Source: Gemmatimonadota bacterium (GTDB lineage Bacteria; Gemmatimonadota; Gemmatimonadetes; Palauibacterales; Palauibacteraceae). Taken from it: a stretch of 8,550 bases of DNA. The notes beneath the pieces were generated by a model. That model had not been told where the DNA came from and searched no databases. It saw nothing but the letters and a program-made list of their open reading frames with translations. The translations under genes were made by a program, and so were the position numbers. The stretch is from assembly GCA_023554435.1 (NCBI GenBank), contig JAMJQV010000175.1:1-8550 (forward strand), given 5' to 3'. Shown here in pieces: positions 1-6,615 of this stretch (position 1 is the stretch's first letter; each line of letters starts with the position of its first letter).

Positions 1-1239
1 CACCAGCTCGTACACGACGATCTGCTGCACGTCGAGCTCATCGGCGGTGATCCGGGCCACCAGACCGTCGCCGTAGATCAGGTCGGGGAAGAACTCCGGG
101 TCCCCGATCTCGCCAAGCAGGGCACCGTCAGCCCCGTACACGTCGATCCGGTCGGTCTCACCGGGGCGAGTGACCGACACGCCCACCCAAAGCCGATTCT
201 GCGTGTCGACAGCCAGTCCCGTGAGTCGCGGCACGACTTCCGCAAAGGTCAGGGCCTCGAGCCGCTTCTCCATCATCTCCTCGGCCCCGGGGAAGGTCCC
301 TGTGACGGACGCTTCCCGCAGGCGGTCCCGCTCGAACTCCTGGTCCGCGGGTGTCGTCGGCCGGGCCGCAGGCGCGCGGTGAATGCGGAATCGCTCGACA
401 CCATCCGCCCCGACCACGCGGATGTCGTACTCAGGTCCTTCCGCCAGCGCAAACGAGCCGTCCGCGAACCGATCCCAGTGGAATCCGGGGGCGAAGGACT
501 GCTGCGCCATCATGACCATCACGCGGTTACCCGACGTGACCTCGACCTGGTCGAACTTCGGCGCCGGCGCCTCCCAGACGGTGTCAGCAGCCACGCCGTC
601 GTGGCCCAGCCGGACCAGGGGTCGCGGCGGAGGCCCGGTGTCGTCGCCCGGCCGGAAGGAGAACATGGCAAACACACCGTACGCCCCGTCTACGACCGGG
701 ATGATGCGTCCCCCCATCATCGAGGACCCCGGCGGAAACGGAATGCTCGAAGGCTCGGCCTCTGAATCAAGCGGTAGAAGTGTGATGCGCTGATTGCTGC
801 CGTCGAGGACCCACAACGTGTCGCCCCGGCCGACACCCAGTCCGATCGGCATCTGGAGTTCTCCGGGACCCGATCCCTCGCGTCCCCAGGAGCCTAGGAA
901 CGAGCCGGCGCGATCGTATCCGAGTACCCGCTTGCCGGTCTGGTCGATCAGGTACAGGTCGCCGGACGCGTCGCCGGCAAGACTGCCGGGACCCACCTGG
1001 TCGAACTGATATTCCTCTGAGTCCGCTCCAAACCCTCCGATGAGAGCCGCGGTGTCGAGCTGCCAGTCGAGCTGGGCGGCTCCGCTCTCCGGATACGCGA
1101 GGCGCCGCACTCCGTCGACGGTGTCTACCGCCGCTTGCAGAGCGATGGGTCCTTCCGGGGCCTCGCCGCAGGCGCTGACGAGAAGGGTCAGGCCGAGCAG
1201 AATCCAGCTGGGGCGCGGCTCGATCAGTCGGGTCTTCAT
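1..1239 (-). CDS. Six-bladed beta-propeller lipoprotein, 3' end cut by window edge
   Basis: The minus-strand frame is open from the ATG at 1239-1237 to the window edge (413 residues, no stop). Residues 1-24 form a lipoprotein signal: basic start (K2, R4), hydrophobic stretch about 12-22, lipobox V-S-A-C with C24 as lipidated residue. The rest resembles the NHL/six-bladed propeller family: D-x-x-G-D-L-Y-L-I-D near 90-99, the family blade motif GREGSGPGEL at 119-128, DTLWVLDGSNQRI at 140-152 and a similar blade, GLAVDTQNRLWVGV, at 341-354. A charged, probably helical linker (about 296-331) interrupts the blades. The end, D-E-L-D-V-Q near 400-405 followed by V-V-Y, resembles the closing strand of such proteins, so few residues are probably missing. 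GGAG at 1254-1251 lies 11 bases before the ATG, and the next in-frame Met is residue 130. An envelope-anchored scaffold or binding role is likely; the ligand is unknown. Confidence 0.88.
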   Translation of the reverse strand, partial: MKTRLIEPRPSWILLGLTLLVSACGEAPEGPIALQAAVDTVDGVRRLAYPESGAAQLDWQLDTAALIGGFGADSEEYQFDQVGPGSLAGDASGDLYLIDQTGKRVLGYDRAGSFLGSWGREGSGPGELQMPIGLGVGRGDTLWVLDGSNQRITLLPLDSEAEPSSIPFPPGSSMMGGRIIPVVDGAYGVFAMFSFRPGDDTGPPPRPLVRLGHDGVAADTVWEAPAPKFDQVEVTSGNRVMVMMAQQSFAPGFHWDRFADGSFALAEGPEYDIRVVGADGVERFRIHRAPAARPTTPADQEFERDRLREASVTGTFPGAEEMMEKRLEALTFAEVVPRLTGLAVDTQNRLWVGVSVTRPGETDRIDVYGADGALLGEIGDPEFFPDLIYGDGLVARITADELDVQQIVVYELV

Positions 1240-1279
1240 GGCGATTCAGTCTCCAGGGTCGCTGCTGTTCAACCACAGT

Positions 1280-1309
1280 TTGGCAATACGGTCCGGCGCT
1301 TAGTATATC
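1280..1309 (+). promoter_or_regulatory. Candidate sigma-70 promoter for the DinB-family gene
   Basis: TTGGCA at 1280-1285 matches the -35 consensus at five of six positions. After an 18-base spacer comes TATATC at 1304-1309, four of six -10 positions. A start near 1316 would give a leader of about 37 bases before the ATG at 1353. The -10 overlaps that of the opposite-strand promoter. Predicted from sequence only. Confidence 0.4.
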
Positions 1310-1310
1310 A
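1302..1310 (-). promoter_or_regulatory. Candidate extended -10 promoter for the propeller lipoprotein
   Basis: Read on the minus strand, 1310-1302 is TGATATACT: a TG extension, one spacer base, then TATACT, one mismatch from the sigma-70 -10 consensus. No good -35 lies 16-18 bases upstream, which is acceptable for an extended -10 promoter. Transcription would start near 1295, giving a leader of roughly 55 bases. Predicted from sequence only. Confidence 0.45.
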
Positions 1311-1325
1311 TGGTCGCGGGACCAT
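1310..1325. repeat. Inverted repeat, possible operator in the divergent region
   Basis: ATGGTC at 1310-1315 and GACCAT at 1320-1325 are perfect 6-base arms around GCGG. The repeat abuts the shared -10 region and would cover the predicted start site of the DinB transcript and about -15 to -30 of the minus promoter. It could be a small operator or a leader hairpin; an element this short can also occur by chance. Confidence 0.3.
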
Positions 1326-1336
1326 TCAGCCCCACA

Positions 1337-1344
1337 AGAGAGGA
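1337..1344 (+). promoter_or_regulatory. Ribosome binding site that fixes the DinB-family start
   Basis: AGAGAGGA, containing a GAGGA Shine-Dalgarno core, ends 8 bases before the ATG at 1353. The alternative ATG at 1380 is preceded only by a run of G, so 1353 is preferred. Confidence 0.7.
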
Positions 1345-1352
1345 CGCGGGAA

Positions 1353-1970
1353 ATGAACGAAGGGTTGCCCGGGGGCAGCATGCCGGATCCGCCGAAGGCC
1401 GAACAGCCGCTCATTCCCGAGCTGGAACGGTATCGCGTCGGTTTTCGCTGGGCGAAAGGCGAAATCCAGAACCTGACGGCGTCTATCGATTCAGCCACTT
1501 ACAACGCGCGCCCGGCAGAGAAGGCCTGGTCGGCGGCGGAATGTGTCGAGCACCTGTCCGCGACGGCGCGCGAGATGATTCCGGCGCTGGACGCGGGGGT
1601 AGCCCGAGCTCGGGAGAACGGCTGGCTCGCGCACGGCCCGTTCGAGTACGGCCGATTTGAGAAGTGGTTCGCGAGGCAGTCTGGTGGCGACCAGCTTCCG
1701 CCAAAGCGTCGGTTCAAGACCCCCAAGCTGTACCATCCACCGCACCGGACCTACGACATGGACGATGCGGCGTTGGAGTTTCTAGCCCTGCAGGACCGCT
1801 ACATCGAGACGCTGCAGCTGGCGTCGGGCATCGATCTGGCGCGCACGAAAGTGCCTTCACCCGCCATGTCCCTGTTGAAGCTTAGCGTGGGTCAGTGGCT
1901 GGCCTCGATGGAGGGGCACCAGCGCCGCCACCTGTGGCAGGCCGGAGAGGCGATCCGCCGGGTCGGCTGA
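1353..1970 (+). CDS. DinB/YfiT-family four-helix-bundle protein
   Basis: A 205-residue cytoplasmic protein without signal peptide or membrane segment. It has the hallmarks of the DinB superfamily (DinB_2 type): the helix W-S-A-A-E-C-V-E-H-L with H67, and a C-terminal H-x-x-x-H formed by H189 and H193 in EGHQRRHLWQ. These three histidines are the usual divalent-metal ligands (Ni or Zn) in this fold. The length is slightly above the common 150-180, with extra residues in the middle (about 95-135) containing an aromatic and basic stretch. Family members include thiol-dependent S-transferases using bacillithiol or mycothiol, maleylpyruvate isomerases, and many damage- or stress-induced proteins of unknown reaction. 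Which applies here cannot be told from sequence. The gene stands alone, divergent from the propeller lipoprotein and convergent with the next gene, with its own promoter and terminator candidates. Confidence 0.9.
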   Translation: MNEGLPGGSMPDPPKAEQPLIPELERYRVGFRWAKGEIQNLTASIDSATYNARPAEKAWSAAECVEHLSATAREMIPALDAGVARARENGWLAHGPFEYGRFEKWFARQSGGDQLPPKRRFKTPKLYHPPHRTYDMDDAALEFLALQDRYIETLQLASGIDLARTKVPSPAMSLLKLSVGQWLASMEGHQRRHLWQAGEAIRRVG

Positions 1971-2000
1971 ATGCCGATTTGAACTCACAGATCCAGAATG

Positions 2001-2037
2001 CAGAAGCGCCCGGCAGGGGATCCCGCCGGGCGCTCTG
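2001..2037. terminator. Bidirectional stem-loop between convergent genes
   Basis: Arms AGCGCCCGGC (2005-2014) and GCCGGGCGCT (2025-2034) are perfect 10-base complements. GGG (2016-2018) and CCC (2022-2024) extend the stem inward past a bulged A, and CAG/CTG extend it outward past another bulged A. It lies 30 bases after the DinB stop and about 40 bases beyond the stop of the opposing gene, the expected place for a shared terminator. No good U tract follows on either strand, so it is a strong hairpin rather than a textbook intrinsic terminator. A second small stem, GTCGG-CTTT-CCGAC at 2046-2059, lies between it and the minus-strand gene end. Confidence 0.65.
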
Positions 2038-2076
2038 TTCATCATGTCGGCTTTCCGACCGACGGCTTCGCGATGA

Positions 2077-4383
2077 CTACTGGATCGCGATCACGAAGTA
2101 GTCGCGGAAGGCGGGCCAGATCGTCTTGCCCTGCGCTCCGTTGCCGACGGCCAGGCGCAGGAACATGCCAACCGAGTCACCGGACGAGAGGTCGAAGTCC
2201 TGCGCTTCTCCGCTGCTCAGCGGATGACTGATCTCGTAGAAAACGAAGTCGCCCGATGCGCTGGTGTTGAACTGCACTCCGGCCGCCACATCCTGGCCGT
2301 CGTCGATCGCACCGCATACGGAGGAACCGTTGCTACCGGCACACGTCGCGTCGACGTAACGGTCCGACTCACTCGCCACCCCGTTCTTGCGCTCGACGCC
2401 GATCAGGTCGTCGTTCTCGCTCGCGGTTCCGTCAGAGCCCGCACCGGAGTCGAACTCGAACCACAGCGATGTGCTGGACTCATCCGAGTTGCGCGGCACC
2501 TCGAGCGACAGAATGAGCTCGGTGGGCGTATTCAACCACCGCAAGGTCGCCGTGGCCCCCGACTTCTTGCCGCCGCCCGGGAGGTTGACCGAGAAAGTCT
2601 GCTCGCCAGCCGCGCACTCGTCCCACGAGGCATCCTTGATGCCGTCTACGGCCACGCTGCAGATCTGCGCCGTGAACACCAGCGGCAGGTCATTGAGCGC
2701 AACCTCGAGATCCACGTCGCCCGTGTCGTCCTTGGTCTCGAACGGGTCCAGTCCGGTGACCGGACCGTTGGCGTAGCCGCTGGTTCCGTTGTCCGGATCG
2801 GTCGGGTCGCGGTCACACCAGGCTTTTCCGGACGAATTGGTCCCGTCGGGTGCGGGGGTGCCCAGGATGAAGTCTCCGTTCCCGTCCACGTCCGGAGTGT
2901 CAGAGCCCCCGACCGCCACGCCGCATCCCAGGGCCCTCAGCTCCACCGTGCCGCTGCCGGCGGGAGACCACACGGCGCTCGCGATCCCGTTGTCTCCGGT
3001 GGTGAAGACGGCATTGCCCGTGGAAGCGTCGTTCACGCAGCTGGCCCCCGTGGGCAGGGTGCCCGGGCATACGGCCGAGCCTCCCGCGTCCGGGAAGAAG
3101 TGGATGGTGGTGTACGGAGTCGCCTGGTCGTAGACGTCGGTCGTCTTGACCGCGACGGTCACCGAGCCGCCTGAGGCGATCGACGCTCCGTCGCCACTCA
3201 ATTTCTCGGCCTTAGGCAGCACGGCAAGCTGGAAGTCGCTCAGGTCGCGCAGCCGACCTCCGCCTCCGCTCACTTTTCCGACCATCGTCGTGGCAACCAA
3301 CGGCTGCGCTGTGAAGAGCGAAGCTGCCCTCTCCAGGCCCTGCGCGAGAACCTCGCGGAAGCCAACCGGAGCGCCGCCAGTCACGGCGAGTGCCGCCGGA
3401 CAGTTGAAGGCCGCCGGCGGAAGCACGGTCTGGCCACCGGCGTCCACCTTGAGCACGTACGCGTCGAAATCGCCCACGCCGAAATCGAGGACTTCGCAGA
3501 TCTCGATGGTCGACTCGTTGAGAACCACGGTCTCGGGCAGCGTCGGGGACTCGACCTCGACACGGCAACCGATGAGCGGAACGTCCACGTCCAGGCTCGT
3601 ACCGCAGTTCTCCATCCGCAGCGTGAACAGGTTGGTGCCGTTCTCCGGACCAATGTTGAGCTGGGCCGAGCCTGTTGGACCGTTCACATTGAGCGTGCCG
3701 CCACCGTTGCCGATCAGGCAGGTCACGGAGTAGTCGCCACTGGTCAGGCAGGTGTCCAGGTCCTGGGTGAGATAGAACGGCACGTTCTGGTTCGACCCGA
3801 GCTGGATCACGAGCGCCGGGTCGTCCGACGGCTGATCTGCCGACGGCGTGTTCGAGAGTATGACGTCCCGGTATCCGAGAAGTCGAACGTCCTCGGGGGC
3901 ATCCGTCGAGCCATTCGTCAGCCACACCTTCAGACGCCAGGCCGACTCCGCAGGCTGCGAGCCGTTGCCTTTCTTGCGGCTCTTCCAGCTGGCGGAATAG
4001 CTGCCGGTGCCTTCCGCGACTGCCGAAATGGTACCCGGGTTGGAGCAATCCTCTCCCGTCGGACAGTCGATGTTCACCGCCTCGACCCGCAGGAACGATG
4101 CGAGGCCCGCGACCAACGGATCGCTCACGCCCGGGTTCGCGACCAGGGAGGGCAGGAAGAAGAAGCCTTCCGTGCCCCCATTCAACCGGCCGTCACAAGG
4201 CGACAACTGTGGAGTGTCAGCCGACGGCGGGTGGTCCGCCAGGTCGAGACACGAGGTCACCGGCCCCGTGTGACTGAAGGACGGAACCGTAGCCGACTCC
4301 TCAGGTTCCACGGCCGAGTCGTTCATGTCCTGGCACGATGCGGCCACAAGGGCCAATACTGGTACGAGCAACCATCTCTTCAT
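2077..4383 (-). CDS. Cysteine-rich lipoprotein with Ig-like and C-terminal CBM9-like domains
   Basis: A 768-residue secreted lipoprotein. Residues 1-17 (K2, R3, hydrophobic core, then V-A-A-S-C) form a lipoprotein signal with C17 lipidated. This fixes the start at 4383; an in-frame ATG at 4443 would put 20 non-hydrophobic residues before the signal. Residues about 18-375 match no family I recognise; they are beta-rich and contain paired cysteines. Residues about 384-490 resemble a bacterial Ig-like (Big_1 type) domain, with TTGDNGIASAVWSPAGSG at 461-478. A linker with D-x-D-G-N-G-D (498-504) follows. Residues about 576-768 resemble CBM9/DOMON-like sandwich domains: V-D-G-I-K-D-A-S-W near 579-587, L-W-F-E-F-D at 640-645, E-N-D-D-L-I at 656-661, E-I-S-H-P-L at 717-722, F-R-D-Y at 759-762. 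After C17 there are 18 cysteines, an even number consistent with disulfides. Probably a surface binding or adhesion protein; the ligand is unknown. Confidence 0.88.
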   Translation of the reverse strand: MKRWLLVPVLALVAASCQDMNDSAVEPEESATVPSFSHTGPVTSCLDLADHPPSADTPQLSPCDGRLNGGTEGFFFLPSLVANPGVSDPLVAGLASFLRVEAVNIDCPTGEDCSNPGTISAVAEGTGSYSASWKSRKKGNGSQPAESAWRLKVWLTNGSTDAPEDVRLLGYRDVILSNTPSADQPSDDPALVIQLGSNQNVPFYLTQDLDTCLTSGDYSVTCLIGNGGGTLNVNGPTGSAQLNIGPENGTNLFTLRMENCGTSLDVDVPLIGCRVEVESPTLPETVVLNESTIEICEVLDFGVGDFDAYVLKVDAGGQTVLPPAAFNCPAALAVTGGAPVGFREVLAQGLERAASLFTAQPLVATTMVGKVSGGGGRLRDLSDFQLAVLPKAEKLSGDGASIASGGSVTVAVKTTDVYDQATPYTTIHFFPDAGGSAVCPGTLPTGASCVNDASTGNAVFTTGDNGIASAVWSPAGSGTVELRALGCGVAVGGSDTPDVDGNGDFILGTPAPDGTNSSGKAWCDRDPTDPDNGTSGYANGPVTGLDPFETKDDTGDVDLEVALNDLPLVFTAQICSVAVDGIKDASWDECAAGEQTFSVNLPGGGKKSGATATLRWLNTPTELILSLEVPRNSDESSTSLWFEFDSGAGSDGTASENDDLIGVERKNGVASESDRYVDATCAGSNGSSVCGAIDDGQDVAAGVQFNTSASGDFVFYEISHPLSSGEAQDFDLSSGDSVGMFLRLAVGNGAQGKTIWPAFRDYFVIAIQ

Positions 4384-4387
4384 CAAT

Positions 4388-4392
4388 TCTCC
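4388..4392 (-). promoter_or_regulatory. Ribosome binding site fixing the lipoprotein start
   Basis: GGAGA (minus strand, 4392-4388) lies 4 bases before the ATG at 4383. Together with the signal peptide beginning at that Met, it argues for 4383 over the in-frame ATG at 4443. Confidence 0.65.
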
Positions 4393-4423
4393 GCTCTTCA
4401 CGTTGATCCAGGTTTCTTCAGCC

Positions 4424-4616
4424 GCACCCACCGCTGCCGGCATCGGCCGGGTGGCGGGTCGGCGCTATTCCTTCTGTCCGGTGCGCAAGCGTGATCGCAC
4501 CGTCAGTTCATGCCTCTATTTGTGAGGTGCCGGGGTCGCGTCCGCCTCGATCAGCGCCCGGCCGTGTTGCAGGGGTGAGGAGCGACCATCGTGGGTGCAC
4601 GCGGCATAGCACCCAC
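4424..4616 (-). promoter_or_regulatory. Possible alternative-pairing leader of the lipoprotein mRNA
   Basis: In minus-strand order, GTGGGTGC (4616-4609) is followed after 10 bases by its perfect complement GCACCCAC (4598-4591), giving an 8-bp hairpin. A second GTGGGTGC occurs at 4431-4424, about 40 bases before the start codon. The middle element can pair with either copy, not both. The hairpin alone could instead be the terminator of the upstream gene, although no U tract follows. Confidence 0.3.
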
Positions 4617-4641
4617 TGCCCTCAACTGTTTAGACTGGCCT

Positions 4642-4670
4642 AAGAAAGGAGATTGCCGGTCGGGTGTCAA
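4642..4670 (-). promoter_or_regulatory. Weak promoter candidate for the lipoprotein gene
   Basis: A perfect -35 TTGACA lies at 4670-4665 on the minus strand. At 17 bases' spacing the -10 position reads TTTCTT (4647-4642), only three of six matches. If used, transcription would begin near 4635 and yield a leader of about 250 bases that includes the hairpin at 4616-4591. The poor -10 keeps confidence low. Confidence 0.22.
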
Positions 4671-4724
4671 GGTGCAGTGTTGGATTCATGCTACAGATGG
4701 CCCCGGGCGTTTGCCGGGAGCGAG

Positions 4725-6560
4725 TCAGCGGTCGATGAGAGCCTGAAAGTCCTGTCGTCCGGCGAGGCTGCGCCACCACCAGTGCAACCCGCCACCCGAG
4801 TCCAGCGAGGCATTGGGGTCGGCGGCCAGGTACACGCGGAGAAGTTCGACCGCCCGGTCGGGGTCTCCCGTCGCGGATCGAATCGCGGCCTCCTGCAGTA
4901 CCAGCTCCTGAAGAGGATCGATCTCGGCCGTGCCCTGGCCGGAAGCAAACACCACGCTGGCGCTGTCGCGCATGCCCTCTCGCATCAGCACGCCGGCCAC
5001 CAGCAAGCGGCCGAGGTGTCGCTCGTACTCGTCGGGGGAGAGAGCATCCAGCCGGGCGTACTGCTCCCAGGCCGCGTCGGCATCTGGATCCTCCGCGGAG
5101 GAGATCATGAGCCAGAGCCGGCACTCCGCAAAGTGGTAGTTGTCGGGGAACCGAGAGGCTCCTTCGTCACACCAGGCTCGCGCATCGCGCAGTTGCTCGA
5201 GGTTGTAGTGTGCCCAGAACAGCCGCCTCAGGATGCGGTCCGCGTCCTCGAGGTAGGCGTCTTCCTCATAGGCGCGCCGAGCCGTGAGAATGACCGAGAC
5301 GTTGTCGCCCCGGTTCACGTACAGGTGACTCAGGATGCTGTACACGCTGGCCCGCGTCGGATCGGCATCAACGGCCGCTTCCAGGTCCGCCTGCGCCTCG
5401 TCGAGCGTCCGCGCCGATTCGTCCGCATCGGCCGTCAGGTCGAGAAGGAAATACAGGTACTTCAGCGAGCCCCGCTGCTCCAGCGCGTCCGCGTCGCGCG
5501 GATCGATGGCCAGCGCCCTGTCGGCATGTTCGAGCCCGATTCCGATGACCTCACCCGCCCGGTCGAACTCACCCAGGCCGTTCGCGAGGAAGAACGCCTC
5601 GCGGAAGGACTCGTGCGCGCGCCTGGCCGGCGGTCTCACCCACCCCGGGTCGGCCGCTTCCGCCAGGACGAGCAGTGAGTCAGCGAGGGCCAACCTCCCG
5701 ATCGCCGCCTCGGCGTCGCCTGAATCCGCCAGGTCTTCGGCCTGCTGCAGAATCAACTCGGACCGCTGCACCTGCGACCACGCCTCGTCGCTCGACGTGC
5801 CTTCGCGCCGCTCGCGCAGCCTGATCTCCTCGCCGAGCCTGCGCCGCAGGATGCGTCCCACGTTATCCGCCACGGAGTCCTGGGCGTCCAGGAACTGGCC
5901 CGCCGGGATCTCGAGAACGCTTCGTTCGATGTCGGCCCCGCTCAGACCGTCGACCAGCCGAACCGTGATCCGCAGATCTTCGCCATCCGGTTCGACGCTT
6001 CCCCGGATCAGGCTACCGACTTCGAGAGCACGTGCCACACTATCCGGTGCCACATCCGTCCCGCGGTAAGGTGCCACGCCGTTTCTGGATACGACGTCCA
6101 GCGACCGGACCTCGCTCATCTGCTCGATCAGAGATTCGGTCAGCCCGTCGGCCACGTACTCGAGATCGCCGTTCGGGCTGAGGTCTTCGAAGTACAGCAC
6201 GGCGATGCTCGACGCCTCGATACCCGTAGCGGCAGCCATCTCCGCCAGGCGGGCCTCTTCCCGGTGGTCGCGCACCACCAGCCAGACGGTGGCCAGCGCG
6301 AGCACCGCGAGGATGACCTGGATGATGATCTCGGGTTTGGTGGCCTGCTGGCGGCCCTTGGCCCCGTGGAACCAGGCGATGGAGAGACTGCCCGGGATGC
6401 CGAACAGGTAGATCACCAGCGCGATGCGATACGCGATGGCCGGGAGCAGCTCGTTCGAGATGAGCTGGTCGACGCCCTCGAGGGCGACGAAGCCGGACAC
6501 CATATAGGCGCCCATAAACGGCAGGAGTCGCCGTTCCTTGATCTCCGCGAGCAGGTTCAT
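4725..6560 (-). CDS. Membrane-anchored TolB-like/TPR repeat protein
   Basis: A 611-residue protein. The N-terminus (E6-I-K-E-R-R, then G17-A-Y, and L-P at 39-40) follows the E-L-K-R-R membrane module found ahead of cyclase-like and TPR proteins in many Gram-negatives, with hydrophobic segments at about 11-30, 41-62 and 78-96. Residues about 117-243 match the TolB N-terminal-like (FlgO-like) domain: S-I-A-V-L-Y-F-E-D-L-S-P, E-Y-V-A-D-G-L-T-E, V-V-S-R-N, then R-G-S-V and R-I-T-V-R-L-V-D. The remainder is helical with TPR-like units, clearest at 340-353 (L-E-H-A-D-R-A-L-A-I-D-P), 386-401 and 565-583, ending W-W-W-R-S-L. No DNA-binding, kinase or cyclase domain is present. It is probably an envelope scaffold or regulator. 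It begins 55 bases after the DUF5916 stop, suggesting co-transcription. No Shine-Dalgarno precedes the ATG, but the conserved N-terminal motif supports this start. Confidence 0.9.
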   Translation of the reverse strand: MNLLAEIKERRLLPFMGAYMVSGFVALEGVDQLISNELLPAIAYRIALVIYLFGIPGSLSIAWFHGAKGRQQATKPEIIIQVILAVLALATVWLVVRDHREEARLAEMAAATGIEASSIAVLYFEDLSPNGDLEYVADGLTESLIEQMSEVRSLDVVSRNGVAPYRGTDVAPDSVARALEVGSLIRGSVEPDGEDLRITVRLVDGLSGADIERSVLEIPAGQFLDAQDSVADNVGRILRRRLGEEIRLRERREGTSSDEAWSQVQRSELILQQAEDLADSGDAEAAIGRLALADSLLVLAEAADPGWVRPPARRAHESFREAFFLANGLGEFDRAGEVIGIGLEHADRALAIDPRDADALEQRGSLKYLYFLLDLTADADESARTLDEAQADLEAAVDADPTRASVYSILSHLYVNRGDNVSVILTARRAYEEDAYLEDADRILRRLFWAHYNLEQLRDARAWCDEGASRFPDNYHFAECRLWLMISSAEDPDADAAWEQYARLDALSPDEYERHLGRLLVAGVLMREGMRDSASVVFASGQGTAEIDPLQELVLQEAAIRSATGDPDRAVELLRVYLAADPNASLDSGGGLHWWWRSLAGRQDFQALIDR

Positions 6561-6615
6561 GACGGCAAGTTGGACAGCGGACTCACCGCGGGCAAGATCG
6601 CGGGTCCCTGACTGC

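Larger units (their letters stand above)
4384..4724. other. Non-coding gap upstream of the cysteine-rich lipoprotein
   Basis: These 341 bases contain no convincing gene on either strand. Just past the TPR gene's stop is a weak stem (CCCGG 4702-4706 with CCGGG 4714-4718, 7-base loop, no U tract) that might help terminate transcription. A consensus -35 lies at 4665-4670, an 8-bp hairpin at 4591-4616 and a further copy of its arm at 4424-4431. A short inverted pair GTGCG/CGCAC (4481-4485, 4496-4500) is probably chance. The gap likely holds the 3' end of one transcript and the promoter and leader of the next. Confidence 0.6.

Noticed and set aside
767..1498. Minus-strand open frame of 243 codons spanning the divergent gap
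   Set aside because: It overlaps the propeller gene in another frame and runs antisense into the DinB-family gene; its sequence is Arg-rich and domain-free.
2224..3174. Plus-strand open frame of 316 codons inside the lipoprotein gene
   Set aside because: It is antisense to a gene with signal peptide, ribosome site and domains; the product is Arg/Val-rich with no recognisable motif.
4384..4443. Upstream in-frame ATG adding 20 residues to the lipoprotein
   Set aside because: The added residues precede a complete lipoprotein signal and would spoil it; the Met at 4383 has its own Shine-Dalgarno.
4653..5678. Plus-strand open frame of 341 codons opposite the TolB/TPR gene
   Set aside because: It starts at TTG, with AAGGAG only about a base away, far too close for use. 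The product has no domain and mirrors the TPR repeats.
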